A DNA stretch of 64,000 nucleotides from Mytilus galloprovincialis (Eukaryota > Mollusca > Bivalvia > Mytilida > Mytilidae), in assembly GCF_965363235.1 (NCBI RefSeq), contig NC_134846.1, positions 60,625,121 to 60,689,120 on the forward strand. The letters are read 5' to 3'. The position numbers and the translations under genes were made by a program. Each line of letters starts with the position of its first letter. Within the stretch, counting starts at the first letter, position 1. Shown one piece after another: positions 23,629 to 36,300 of this stretch. A model generated the notes under the pieces. That model made no database searches and was not told where the DNA came from. It saw nothing but the letters and a program-made list of their open reading frames with translations.

Positions 23629-23880
23629 ACCAGTCAGGTCCATGATGGAAAACCATCCAAACTCAAAACATGGGTATCTGGATGGACTTTCCTTCCAATA
23701 CAACAGGATAGAAAATCCATCTTGTATTTATACAGAAAAAAAGGATGGTTTACCCATCCAGAAATGAAAACTATTACATATTGATGGATATTCCATCCAT
23801 TCAAAGAAAATTGACTTCATATTGGATGCATTTTCCATCTTGTAAATATATATGGATGGAATCCCCTTCCAGTTGCTTTT
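23629..23880. repeat. GGATGG/CCATCC dyad-rich element, copy 1
   Basis: Carries several short inverted dyads such as ggatggtttacccatcc and gatggatattccatcc. Its left end (agtcaggtccatgatggaaa) is the reverse complement of the right end of the copy at 39343-39832. It ends about 40 bp before the start codon of the HIRAN-like gene. Confidence 0.65.
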
Positions 23881-23922
23881 CAATTTTTGAATTTTGACAA
23901 TAGCCCTAACCAACAGTTATCC

Positions 23923-24762
23923 ATGACCATGGAAAATATTGTGAATCGAGAACACCGTAGAAACTGGCTGACTAAAATACACCGTCTGAGACAACAAAGA
24001 GGATGGGACATGGATGAAAACAGGATCATAATGTTTTTTTCTACCATTAATGGGTGAGTGTTGATTATTTATCAGTTTTCATCTTTCTTAAGAAACCAGA
24101 GAATTGATAATATATGAGTCACTCTGTTACCACTAGAGCAGTGGTAAAAAATGGTTCATACATTGTTATTATATAAGCATTGATGCACTAAAAGTCTTCT
24201 GTTGCTTTTGCATTACTAGTATTTGTTTAGTCTTCGTTATTAAATGATTAAATAAAGACTGTGAATACTGTTCAGTTGCTTTAAGCTTTGTTCCTTATTT
24301 TCACTTTAATATTAAGATTTTTTTTACATCTATATGAATGAACTGGTTAATATATATATCAGTAAATTTATCTTTTCATGTTTTAGATACCATCATTTTC
24401 ACACAATGCCAATCGAATTTGGCGAAGAAGAATATGTGATGCTGTGTGTGCCAGAGCCAGAAAACAGATATGATAACCTAGCTGTTTTAGTTAAAGAAGA
24501 GAACAGTAACCAGATTATTGGCAGAGTCCCAAGATATATATGTAATACTATATCTTTAGGATTCAGAGTCTCTAAAAAACTTATAAGAGCATTATGTCTA
24601 TACACTGGAACACATCATAATGAAGGACCTATTCAAGGAGGTGGAATAAAACTGCACTGTGTCTATGTGCTTGAGTATGAACCTTCAACTTTAATGCAAG
24701 AAATTGTTCAAGTAGCAGGATTTCTTAAGGACCACGTTCCAGATAACTGCATCTACCTTTGA
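23923..24762 (+). CDS. HIRAN-like domain protein, two exons
   Basis: Exon 1 (23923-24053) starts MTMENIVNREHRRNW and ends in phase 2 at a strong GTGAGT donor. Exon 2 (24387-24762) follows catgttttag and restores the frame (G|YHHFHTMP). The predicted protein is 168 residues. Exon 2 holds YVMLCVPEPENRYDNLAVLV ... IIGRVPRYI, the pattern of HIRAN domains (EPxNxYDxxAVxV followed by a G-x-(I/V)-P-R strand). HIRAN modules bind DNA ends or stalled forks in SNF2-type helicases such as HLTF; here the domain stands alone. Exon 1 is basic and helix-prone. An AATAAA lies at 24768-24773, just past the TGA stop, so the 3' UTR would be very short. The domain call rests on motif reading, not a search. Confidence 0.75.
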
Positions 24763-24779
24763 ATAACAATAAAAGTTGA

Positions 24780-25980
24780 TGTTAAATACGCTTTCATTTT
24801 CATTTTCGAAAGTACATCTCTAAACTTATCTATTCCATTAACACAGTCAAATTAATTCACAAATACAGACTTTCAGAAAGAACACCTTAAGTCACTGTAT
24901 AGTATTCAACAATGAGGAAAGCCCATAAGAACGGTGAAAGACTCATGATATTTTATGTTTTAATGCCACTTTTAGGCTCTTCCTGGCGGCCAGTTTTAAT
25001 GGAGGAAGCTGGAGTGCCCAGAGAAAACCACTGTTTAAGACTTTGATTGTAATATATATTTAATTCAACAATTAAAACAATTAATAGGCATTACATGTAA
25101 CATAATTATATCTTTTTCAACAACACAATAAAACAATAAACAGAGTCAATAAAAAGCTATTTTTACTAGAAAACAGATATCTAGCAACAGCACAAGCACC
25201 TTTTTTGCTGTCATTCAAAAATAGAACAGTATGACTAGAGCTCTCTTCATATAAAGATTATAGGCAAAAAATATATATCTGTGAAATATTGGTGACATTG
25301 GTTAAAAAATTAGATGGCTATATTTAGTAAAGTTAGTGAACATGGTGAAATTAGTTTATTTATTCAAATCATTTCATTTATTACATTGATACTCTAACAT
25401 ATCTTGTGTGTGATATATTTCAAAAATTGATAACATTGCTTTAAGATACCAAAAGATAATATTATAATAAAACTGTTGTTTAAATTTAACTTAAGCAATA
25501 TTTGGACAAAAAGTGAGGTAAAAATCAATAAAACATAGTTGCAATGAATCATTAATTAGAATTAGCATTTTACTCAAATATCCAATAAAAGTGACAGGGT
25601 TTGAAAAAAAATCAGGACAGTGTCATGAATGTGGTAACTTAAATGAACATGTAAATATGTATTGTTTGCCTCATATTTGACTCAAATGTCATAATTTACC
25701 CATGATGCGATAATATGGTATGGTTGCAATAAATAAATATAAATAAATAACATTTATTTTAAAGTCAGTAAAAAACTCAATATATAATCAACACAAATGT
25801 TAAAATATTTCATAGTTAAAAGTGTTATTATGAATTATTACAAACACCATAAAATTATGTTCACAGCAAATTAAAAATCCTTCAAAGTATGCCGAACATT
25901 TCAGGTTGGTTTTTTAAAATATTTATGTGTTGTCAACAAATACCTACACTGAAAATAACATTAAGTCAGGGGTAATTAAG
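24780..25980. other. AT-rich non-coding stretch
   Basis: Downstream of the HIRAN-like gene. No gene or clear repeat supported. Confidence 0.4.
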
Positions 25981-26140
25981 AAATAATTCATGGAAGCCAT
26001 AGATTGTTGGAAATTTACACATGGACTGGGCCGTGATATTCAAATTTTATCCTGAGCGTTAGCGAGGGATAAAATTAACGAATATCACGGCCCAGGCCAT
26101 GTGTAAATTTCCAATAATCTATGGCTTCGATGAATTATTT
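25981..26140. repeat. Long imperfect hairpin 2
   Basis: Arms of 72 and 74 bases (25981-26052 and 26067-26140) pair with three mismatches and a small bulge. The loop is tgagcgttagcgag. Arm landmarks are gggccgtgatattc and gaatatcacggccc. Confidence 0.93.
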
Positions 26141-26917
26141 TGATTCTAATAGGACAAATACGGTCATTAAAAAACTGAAGCGAGGGTGGGTATGCTGTGT
26201 ATGTGGCTGTTCTTTTTTTACTCCCTTTTAGATAAAGCTCAAATATCTTTATAAATATGTAACTTGCGTAGGTTATTTTAAGAATAACTGCTAGAAAAAA
26301 ACTTTTTAATTCTTTAAGTTCTCAAACCCAACATTTGTCATTTTTAATTTACATGTTTTTCTCGTAAGCTTCTGTCAAATCAAAAGTTGACATTTTACAA
26401 CTAAGGAGCCGCCATGTTGACTTGCTGAAATGGGTAAATATGCGAATAATGCATTAGAATAGAAAATAAAACAAAACCTACCTCAAAAAATCAGTTTTAA
26501 TACAATATCCGATGGTTCACGTAACAGAAAACTTCAAGTTTAGCGGTTTCATTTGTATGACGTCATGTTTTGAAATGACTTAAATGCGCCAAAAAGATTA
26601 ATAGACTTTCGCGGAATTTTATTTTGTTGATTTCTCCGAGCTCTTGTGCCTTACTTCTTTTTATTATGCATACGAATAAGAATAAAAGTTATTTTGTCTT
26701 TTTTAATTGCACTTTTTAAAACAATAAAATCGACAAAGGATCTGCAAATAGGTTCCAATACATGTAGATGTACTTGGGAAGTATATTGTAACAGCCATTT
26801 TTATGCATATCTCTGAGTCTGCGCTAAGTATATTTTATCGAGAATTTTATCACAGTGTTGTTTACAAAGCTAAAGAAGCATGTCATATTAGAATCCATAA
26901 TACAATGTATATGTGTA
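26141..26917. other. AT-rich non-coding stretch
   Basis: No gene or repeat supported. Confidence 0.4.
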
Positions 26918-27035
26918 ATTCAGGTCTCATACAGGGTATATAATGTGACATTTCTAGCTTAGAGCTTATATCCCCTACTCCTTCGGCTCAGGGGATATAA
27001 ACTCTCACAGTATATACGTTGTCTGAGACCTGAAT
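26918..27035. repeat. Long imperfect hairpin 3
   Basis: Outer arms pair attcaggtctca with tgagacctgaat. Inner arms pair agagcttatatcccct with aggggatataaactct. The left arm carries about ten extra bases (tttctagctt). Confidence 0.8.
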
Positions 27036-27178
27036 AAAATATAATATACACCAAATTTCCTATCAAGGTATCTGAAAAAAAAAGTTGAAAACTGATTTGC
27101 TGGACTGACAGATGGACAGAGTTCATACCTATAAGTTAATTAATAATCATTTATTCATGCAGACAGTATATTGAATAA

Positions 27179-27555
27179 TTAAAGGGGCACTAGCTGTCAA
27201 ATTCATGTTCACTGATATAAATAAAATACTCAGATTTGATTTAAAACATGATGTAACACATTTATCCAAAATACCGGGTGAGGGAATTTCTCGCTACATA
27301 ATGCAGACCTGTTCGTGACCTTCTGCTGTTTTTTTTTCTATAGTTGGGTTGTTGTCACTTTGACACATTCCCCATTTCCATTCTCAATTTTATTAAAAGA
27401 CTGAAATAAACAATTAAAAGGGTGAAAAATTGAACTGTACTGGTAGCCAAAAGCAAATTATTATTTCACTATTTGCAATCATTAATGATAGCCAAAAAAT
27501 ACTATATAAGATTTTATATATATATATATATATCTCGTAGCTAGTGCCCCTTTAA
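27179..27555. mobile_element. MITE with TTAAAGGGGCACTAGCT terminal inverted repeats
   Basis: The 17-bp terminal inverted repeats TTAAAGGGGCACTAGCT and complement bound 377 bp. The interior includes a TA-repeat at about 27513-27532. If the element starts AAGGGGC, a TA target duplication flanks it, as in Tc1/mariner-like elements; the palindromic TTAA leaves this ambiguous. Confidence 0.75.
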
Positions 27556-28088
27556 AGAATTGTGAAATAGTAGAAAACAACAATGAAAAGAAATGCCCAA
27601 CAGTTATGGATTTTTCATATAAAATATATGGAAGAATTAATAAACAAGAAAATGATATCATAGGTGATGAATTTAGCAAATGTAATGGACGTGATACAAT
27701 TCTGTATATAATTTAACCTGGACATGATGAAATAAGTTAACCTGGACATGATTTTAGGTGGTACCTAATACAACAGGGAGATAACTCTGTAAAATCAGCT
27801 AAACATTTTAATTACATTGTGTTGTTAAGGGAATATTAAGTTTCTCAATATGAACAAAATTTGTGTTTGTCAAACAGCTATGTAACAAGTGTAATTTTTC
27901 TAATAAAATAGTTGGTTCAAATTTTTTCAAATATTTATATTTTCGTCAAAGGGTCAAAGAAAATACTCTGTCAAAATTTTATGAAAATTAAACGAGCCAA
28001 ATTAATTTTAGTGAAAGTATTGGGTACCACTTTAAATCATTTTGTGTTGGAGAATTGATAAAGTAGCTACTCCCTAGAAAAATTAAAT
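27556..28088. other. Non-coding stretch downstream of gene D
   Basis: Lies between the MITE and the stop codon of gene D. AT-rich, no gene supported. Confidence 0.4.
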
Positions 28089-31000
28089 TTATTTAGCCCT
28101 TCCCCTTCCCCTTCCCCTACCTTTTCCCTTTTTAGTCGGCATTTCATTTTCAATGTTGTTTTCTACCATTTCTTTGCATCTGTCATTAGGGTTTTTCCTC
28201 CTCTGTCGTACAAAAATTCTTGACTTTAGATTAACAATTGTGTCTTGGTTAATTGCAATTGATTCTTCTTGTCCAGTGGGTGTTGTTGCTTTTAAAACCT
28301 CTTTTTGGTGTAACTGTAGATTTAATCCAGGAAGGAAAGACATATTTCCATTTCCTTTTGAGGGAGAGGGTTTGACAGCTTTTTTTTTTGCCGCAGCTAT
28401 GTTTATTTTCCTCAGCAGAGGCTCCTCTCTTGTCTCAATCATTGCCTCACTAAATTCATTCAGAGCTTCATTGTTTTTAAACTTTGCTACATACTCTTTA
28501 GATCCACAAAAATGAACCTCCTGCCCCTTCTTGAACATGACAAAATAGGTTGTATCTTCTTCATTTGCATTGGCAAATTTGGCCATCTTATCAAACAAAG
28601 AAAGCCCTTTGTTCAGCTGCTTCCTTTCCCGGTCCCTTTTTCTTCTCAACAGCTGTGTTGGGGTACCAGACAGCTTCATTTCAAATTTGCCTGAAGAATT
28701 GCTGCGAATTCTCTCTACAAAAAAAAAAATAATGAATTAAACACAATGTATATACAAATTTTACTTTCTCAAAGATTTTTTCTAAGCACATTTTATATCT
28801 ACTACCAATAGCTGGAATACAATTTCCAGAAAAATAAGGTAAAATATATTCAACGAGTGACCAACCTATTACTTAGAGCTTATTACTTGAGATAATTGTC
28901 AGTCTTTGACAGTGTTGTTTGGTCATGAGTTACAGTTGAGTTCTTTGATTTGTTATTCTTTGGTATTACATTGGAAAATAGCTTTTTTTTTTATGAAATA
29001 AAAGTAAAAAATGTAGTAAAAAATGTAAGGAACTAAATCTAAATCTACACATTCACTATTTGTTTTGATGTCTTGAAAACTGCTCTTGTTGTATAAAGTC
29101 AGAAAAGTGAAATTCATTTCACATGTGAAATGATAGTGCTTTTTTCACTGATAAATCAATGTAAATCATTGCTACCTTTTCCATATTTCCCCATATTCAT
29201 ATCGAACTGTTTGAAAAGGGACTATTTCACAGTACATGATTTCCCCTAAACTACAGTGAAAATTTTCCACCCCTCCACCACCCCTTTTGATATTCCATAT
29301 CAACCCTGTTCAAATGCATACTTGGAGTTTGTAGGAAATCTGTTTCAGAACTGTACTCTTCTGCAGACTCTTCTTTATGTTGATCTGTAAGAAAAAGTAA
29401 TAAATGGACCATCTTATAATTGATAACAACATTGCCATATTTCTTAGAATTACCTAGAACTGGATTTGATGACATAATAAAAGAAAAAGTTGACATTATA
29501 TGATAAAAATTTATGTGAAAGTTTCTTCAAAATAATGGGAAAAACAAATATACAACAATGTGACTGACAAGACTATCAAAGTGAACCCTAAATCTGACTC
29601 CACACTAGCATTTTATCAGGGAACATGTTTTAATACCATCTTGGATATTTCCTGTTTAGCACAACTTATTACATTAGCCTGGAACTTGGATGTTTTTCTT
29701 TATATTGATATAAAAGTTATTCAGTGAATTTACAGTATATATATATATATTTATAGTATAACTAATCGCCGTATTTGAATATCAAAAATAAGACAACTTG
29801 TGACCGAACGCCGCTATGGATAAATCCATGGGTCGTTCGGTCACGTGTTGTCTTATTTTTTTATATTCAAATACGACGATTAGTTATACTTTTTAGTACA
29901 TTGTCAAAGTGCTTTATTTATGAAATTAATGTAGAAAATGTAAGGAACTATATATTTTTCCTACGCAAGCTTTGTTTCTACGTTATCGATGTTTTGACAA
30001 CGCCTATTGTTGTATGACGTCAGAGAGTGAAATAACCATGTTTATTTCACATGTGAAATCATCGGTTTTTATCTAACTGGGAAATCAATGTAATTCATTG
30101 CAACCAATGTAATAAATAAAGACATTTACCTTGAATACTATCAATATCATTATTGTTGGCATCAGTTTCAACACTAGAATTAGGATGATCAGTAGGAATG
30201 GTCTGTGATTCTGAAAACAGAGTATGTGTAAAATTAAACTATGAAAAATTCTCATCTGGGACATTATTTCAATCCTGAACAAAGTTGCAGAAATGTTTCT
30301 AGAAAAAATTGAAGCAAATTTTAAGAAATCAATTCTTTCAAGAATTTTTAGCTCACCTGGCCCATAGAGGCCAAGTGAGCTTTTCTCATCACTTGGCGTC
30401 CATCGTTGTAAACTTTTACAAAAATCTTCTACTCTGTAAAAAGCAATAATGTTCAGCAAAGTAAGATCTACAAATAAGTCAACATGATCAAAATGGTCAG
30501 TTGACCCCTTACAGAGTTATTGCCCTTAATAGTAATTTTTTAACAATTTTTCGTAAATTTTTGTTATCTTTTACAAAAATCTTCTCCTCTGAAACTACTG
30601 GACCATATTTAACCAAACTTAGCCAAAATCATAATAAGGGTATCTTGTTTAAAATGTGTGCTGTGACAAGGAGTTAACTTGTTCATCTAGTAAATATCTA
30701 TCTGCCCTTAAATTTTCAGATGAATTAGCCAACTGGTTGTTGGATTGCTGCCCCCAATTGGTAAATTAGCCGTTTTTTGGTTATTATCTTGAAAGCTATT
30801 ATAGATAGAGATAAACTGTAAACAGCAATAATATTCAACAAATTAAGATCTACAAATAAGTCAACATGACCAAAATGGCCAGTTAACCCCTTAAGGAGTT
30901 ATTGCCCTTTATAGTCATTTTTTAACAATTTTCATCAATTTTGTAAATTTTGGGAAGATTTTACAAAATGTTTTCCTCTGAAACTAAAGGGCCAAGTTCA

Positions 31001-32414
31001 TTACAGATCAACAAACTTGTAAGTAGCATGAAAGATCAGTAAAGTATGATCTTCAAACACATCACCAAAACACAACATATGCACATAAACCAAGGTGAGC
31101 AACACAGGCTCTCTTAAGAGTCTCTTGTTTATTATGTAACAGAAATAAGACAGACGATGGACAAGATCATTTAAGTGAAACCTAATTGTTATTGATATAC
31201 ATGTGCATTAAGATGTTTTACCTGTCATATCATTTTTATTGGCATCATCATGATCATAAGCCAAATCACCCATGAAGTCATTAACACTTGAATTGGGAGG
31301 GTCAGTCAGCATGGTCAGGGACCCTGAAAAGAAAGTACAACTATGAAAAGATGTGTTTTTATTGCTCTTAAGCAAATATAACTTTAGCGGCATGGGCAGG
31401 CAAGTATATGTCCCCCCCATGTACGTAATAAAAGAGCCTCTTAACAGCATAAATTGCTCAACTGGGACATTATTTCATTTCTGAACGAAATGGCTGATAA
31501 TTTGGTAGAAATATTCCAGCCATTTTGAAAACTCTTTCTTTCAACAATTTTTTTACGACGGCAAACAAATTTTTGGGTTTGTATTATGGTATTATGTCAT
31601 CCAAAGGCACAGTTGGTTTACAGACAATAACATTAGTTTAAGTGAATGAAGTCTATAACGTTTTTTAAGAAGGTTCAATACCAGAAAGGAAGCTTGGGAT
31701 TTATTTTGGTGATGATGTTACAAACTGTTTAGGAATAATGAGCTGAAAAGACACATTTTTCTAGTTTCAGGATAATAACTTGTGTATAAGTATTTTGATT
31801 GCTCTGAAACCATACCATAATGTTAAATAATAGAGGTAGACGGTTGGGATTTATTGTGGAGGTTATGTTGTAATCAGTTTAGACAGTTAGGACCATAAAA
31901 AGGCCAAAAACAGGCACTTTTGTAGTTTCTGGACATTTAATTGTCTGTGAGTGTATGGATCTCTCTGACATTGTATCATATTACAAAGGGAAGTCTGGGA
32001 TTGTGTTTTGGGGTAATTGACACTAACATGCAGGAATAAGGAGCCAAAAAATGGGTAAAACTAGCATTTCTAGTATGAGCGAAGCAATTTATTTATCATT
32101 AATATAAACTTAGAATAAACAAATTTGAAAATTATACAAAAATAATATTGTTGCTATCCTTACACCAAAGCTTTAAGATTAACATTAGTAAACAAAAGTT
32201 CATGGAATTTCATAAGTGAAAGATCTTGTTGTGCTGAACACATTGATAAGAATTGAAGTAAAACTACATGTAAAAATTGTGAATAAAACAGTACCTTCAA
32301 TATGCTCTACTGGCAAGAATAAACTGGAGTCAAGCAGCTCTTGGCATTCCTGGACCTCAACTTGCCCTAATATTAGATCTTGTAATATTTCAACATTAGC
32401 CTGGTTATCTAAAA
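28089..32414 (-). CDS. Gene D: five 3' exons, acidic then basic protein
   Basis: Minus-strand exons, all phase 1 to phase 1: 32414-32295 (an alternative acceptor gives 32408), 31323-31222, 30210-30130, 29384-29322, and terminal 28714-28089. Each has an AG acceptor after a pyrimidine tract and a GT donor (GTACTG, GTAAAA, GTAAAT, GTATGC). The first four encode an acidic, Ser/Asn/Gln-rich region. Exons 2 and 3 are duplicates (LTDPPNSSVND / PTDHPNSSVET). The terminal exon encodes RIRSNSSGKFEMKLSGTPTQ, a basic segment, LSLFDKMAKFANANEEDTT and a GRGRGRGRAK tail before TAA. An AATAAA overlaps the stop. The 5' exons were not found. The layout, acidic region then basic helix then Arg/Gly tail, suggests a nuclear protein. 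Part of the terminal exon vaguely recalls the MADS/SRF fold; this is unproven. Confidence 0.7.
29755..29890. repeat. Long imperfect hairpin 4
   Basis: Arms 29755-29820 and 29825-29890 (66 bases each) pair almost completely around the loop taaa. Outer arm agtataactaatcg, inner gtgaccgaacg. Lies in an intron of gene D. Confidence 0.93.
30350..31130 (-). mobile_element. Dispersed mollusc repeat in an intron of gene D
   Basis: Begins with a hairpin, agctcacctggcc cata gaggccaagtgagct, and ends caaggtgagcaacacaggctctcttaagag. Inside, two tandem halves share caaataagtcaacatga and cagttgaccccttacagagt-like segments (30470 and 30850). I recognise it as a common bivalve repeat; its transposon class is not evident. 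Confidence 0.65.
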
Positions 32415-33339
32415 CTAAAAGAAAAATAAAGTTAACAAAGATGAAACAAATGCAACTGTGCATCTTTTAACAGATTTATTTTAAAAAATGAAACTAGACA
32501 TGGGAGTGTTTCTCAAAACCCTTATGTCACCTGTATTCCCAATTGCTGCAAGAAATTGTTGAGAATAAAATTTGGCTATACAAACAATCAAACAAGAAGA
32601 CAAATATTGGTTTCCCAAGTGATCACTTCATGTTGTGTGTGCACAGACAACAAAATAAAATATACGTTTGGTGTTAAATCAATATTTAAGGTGTACTATT
32701 CGTCGACTGCACATAATTTCATGCATGAATTATATAATTACCATGCACACAAAACCTTTGGGTTGTAAATTCACTATAATTTTTTTTTAATTTTTTGATT
32801 GATTTTAAATGTTAATTTATTGTACTTTTGTCACTAACCAATTATTATCATTATTATGTGTATTTGTAAATGACTCAAAATGACATATCAACCAATTTCA
32901 CCATTTTCCAACCAAAATTTTGAGTTTAAGACCAAATACTTTTTTTCCTTATTGTTTTATTTGCTCATTCTTTAAAGTAATATTTTAGCTAATTATATTG
33001 CAGTTTTTGACCAATTATATCATAGAACCTATTTTTGATATTCCGATAAAAATATGTAAACACCTCTATTTTCTCTTTTAAAGTAATATTTTGAGCTTAA
33101 ATGGTCCAGGACTCCTTATTTTTTTGACCAATTTGAATCACTCTCTACAAAGATTAAAATAACAAAAAATATGGCACTTCTGATAGAAACTTCGAATAGG
33201 CCTAAGCTTTAATTGTCTGTGAGTGTAGCATCTTTATCATGGTTTAATATAATCATGATTATTTATACTACTGTTTTAAGCACGTCATATCAGAGTTGCA
33301 AACAAAAATATATTACCCAATTTCTCACAATGAACATGT
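32415..33339. other. AT-rich stretch between gene D exons and the RAG1-N-like exon
   Basis: No further exon recognised. It would be either intron, if the two share a transcript, or intergenic. Confidence 0.4.
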
Positions 33340-36300
33340 TCAATGATCTGTTTCACAATCAGCACCATCATAATCACAATCTTCCAATATATCAATATCA
33401 TCTGTTTGTACAGTTTGCTGCATCACTGCAGCTGAAACTTCCTCTAAGAAGATGATATGCTGTTCTTTTTTGTTACACTTTACTTTAACAAGCCTGTCAA
33501 ACAAATCTAGAAATGCTTGCTTTGAGTTTGCATCAAGTTTTTCAATAAAATCCAAGATTCGATTGTCAATTTCAGCAATAGACAAAGCATTCACAGATGA
33601 AAACCTTTCCTTTTCTGCTTCTGCAACATACACAGGATGATGCAAAGTTGGATCATTTGGGGGGACTTCATGAAGAATCATATCCATCACTCTGTAACCC
33701 CTCTTTCTATTTGATTCCGATGTGAAATCAATGAGCCCTTGATTCAATATCTGTCCATCTATAGATGTTAGCACAGGTCCATGGTTACTTTCAGACAAAT
33801 AATTGAGCTTTCTTAAATGTACTCTCCATGCTTTTATTGCATCTTCTAAGTGTAGTTCTCTCTCAACAATTTCTGTTGTTCCAATACCTGCTAGATTTAG
33901 AACTTTTTTTTTTACTGACTTAAAAGATTGGTGGTTCCTACAAGTTGCCAACCAGCACTGATCAGAAGGAACACCTCGTTTCAGCCAACACTTTACATTT
34001 TTGTTTTCTTCTTCAAGTAAAAAGTCCAGTCCTTGACCTTTGCTTGGATGGCCTGATTTGGAAATACTGCAAAATGTATTCATAAATTGCTGAAGCTCAA
34101 CTGGCATTATTTTCTTAATGAAAGATTCATATATCTCAATTTCCTGATATTTTGGGTGATTTCTCCCGTGAAAGAGTTCTTTTGTCATCCATTTTGCAGA
34201 ATCGAGCAGTTGTGGATTATTTCGTCTGATGGCTGTTCTAAAGTTAATTATACCTTGGGTGTATTTGCACACCATTTCAAATATATACATGAAATTAGCA
34301 TTTGCAGATTCTTGTTTTGCATGAGATATGAATGCCCGTGCACTAGGTTCAGTATTCTGACTTAAACATTTGCCAACAAATGGTCTTACAAGTTCCAGCA
34401 TTGATCCAAAATGAAATACATTTATTGATTGCCAGGATTTGTGGTTGTCTGAACACCTCATAGCTGACTGTTGTGCTTTTTCAGATTTCCAACCCATTAC
34501 ATTCATAAAAGAACTCATAAAAACTGTCCAATTCAATTCCATGAAACTTTTTAACAAATTCATTTCATAATGTCCTTCACCTGTGAGTAGAAAAACCCAA
34601 TCAAATTCAAGATAGTAAGCAGAACTTTCATTAGGATGATCCTTTTTACCATGTTTTTTTGCATCATCTATCCCAAGAAAGCCTTCCTTACAAATAGTAC
34701 ATATGAAATATTCTTCTATCAATCTTCGAACTAATGCGTGGGGAAGTCCATCACAACAAACAAATGTCCACGCTCTTTTTGTAAAGGATGTTTCACTTAG
34801 TTGATCTTTTGCCAAATATTTTGAAATGTTAGCCATTTTCCCTATATGTCTTAAAACTAATATCATGCTTTGTATTGAGTTCGGATTTACAAACACTGGA
34901 TCTAGTAATGTCACCTCGGAAGGATTTTCAGAGTGACAAGAGTTTATATGGCTATATTGAGGTAGGTTCCTTTTGACATGATGACTGGTTGTAGATTTGT
35001 TTTTGTCATGCATATGAAATGTTAAGCCTAAATTGACACATTCCACTTCAGGTGTTTCTTGTTCGTTGTCTATAACCTCATTAGCAGCTTGGTTTTTTAT
35101 TCGATAATTACTCATATTTGTTTGACAATATGGGCATTTTCTCTTCTTTTTTTCAACCAGTTTATTACAATCAGGATGGGGACATTTTTGCATGCACTGG
35201 AGAAGCTCTTCTTCTGCGATGTTTTCATCAATTACATCTTGCAATTCACCCGTTTCCTTATTTTTGTGCAATTCATCTACAACTTGTGCAATACAATGTT
35301 CAAGATGGTGATGGAGCTCACTATAATGATCATCAATATTTTGTTGATTTGATGGATCATCACCATTGGTATCTGTTCCACATAACCTTAAGACAACTTC
35401 TTCTTTATTTTCTGATGTTAACCATTTTTTGGGACTGTAATCCTCAATGGATTGGAGATTTGAATTTGAAGATATTTTTACAACTGCAACATTAGTGATT
35501 ATTGACATTTTCACTTTATTTTGAGCTCTGATGTTCCATGTGCGGCCTATAACTTGTTCATTGTCAAACATGAAGGCAATGTCTCCTTCTGGACATGTAG
35601 CTTGTTGACTTTTTTCAATGTCATTTAAAAACTTTGATATTGATGAATACTTTGTCCCAGGAATGGCAGTGCCAAGTATATTGCATGCTTGCTTATTTTT
35701 GGTGCTGGAAAAAGTCACTAGATTTTGCATAAATGACCAAATACCAATAAATTCCTTATCACTTAACCTATAAATTGACTCCATCAAAGGAAATATATGT
35801 TGGTATGATATCATTTCTTTTTGTTGTCCTGTAATTGCTAATATTACAGTAAGTATGTTTTGTTGAAATGAGTTTAAGTATGACTCTGCATCAAAATTTT
35901 TCAATGAATCTAAATTGTTATATGGATATATTTGTTGAAATTTTCTGATGTGGTCTTTAAACGTTTGTTGCGGTAGAAATTGTTTAAGAATTTTTTCAAT
36001 ACACGTGAGTTTTTCATGCTGCTCCAGTTTGCAGAAAAGACTTAAAATTTCTTCTAGTTTTGACATGTTAGAACCTGAAGAAGATCCCTCCATTTCATGA
36101 CCAACACTAGTACTGTTTTCACAAACTTGACAAAGCCTATATGTACTATGCTCAGAAAATAATTTCCTTTTTTTAAGTTTTGGCTGCGAACTTGAGCTAT
36201 CTTGACAACAATTTTCTTTTCTTAGTCTATACAAATGACACCGACAAGACTGACACAGTGAATTTGGATGTATTGAATGAGTATCTTTGTTGATGTCAAT

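Noticed and set aside
27500-27535. TA-rich stretch as a possible origin or promoter
   Set aside because: It is the microsatellite inside the MITE at 27179-27555.
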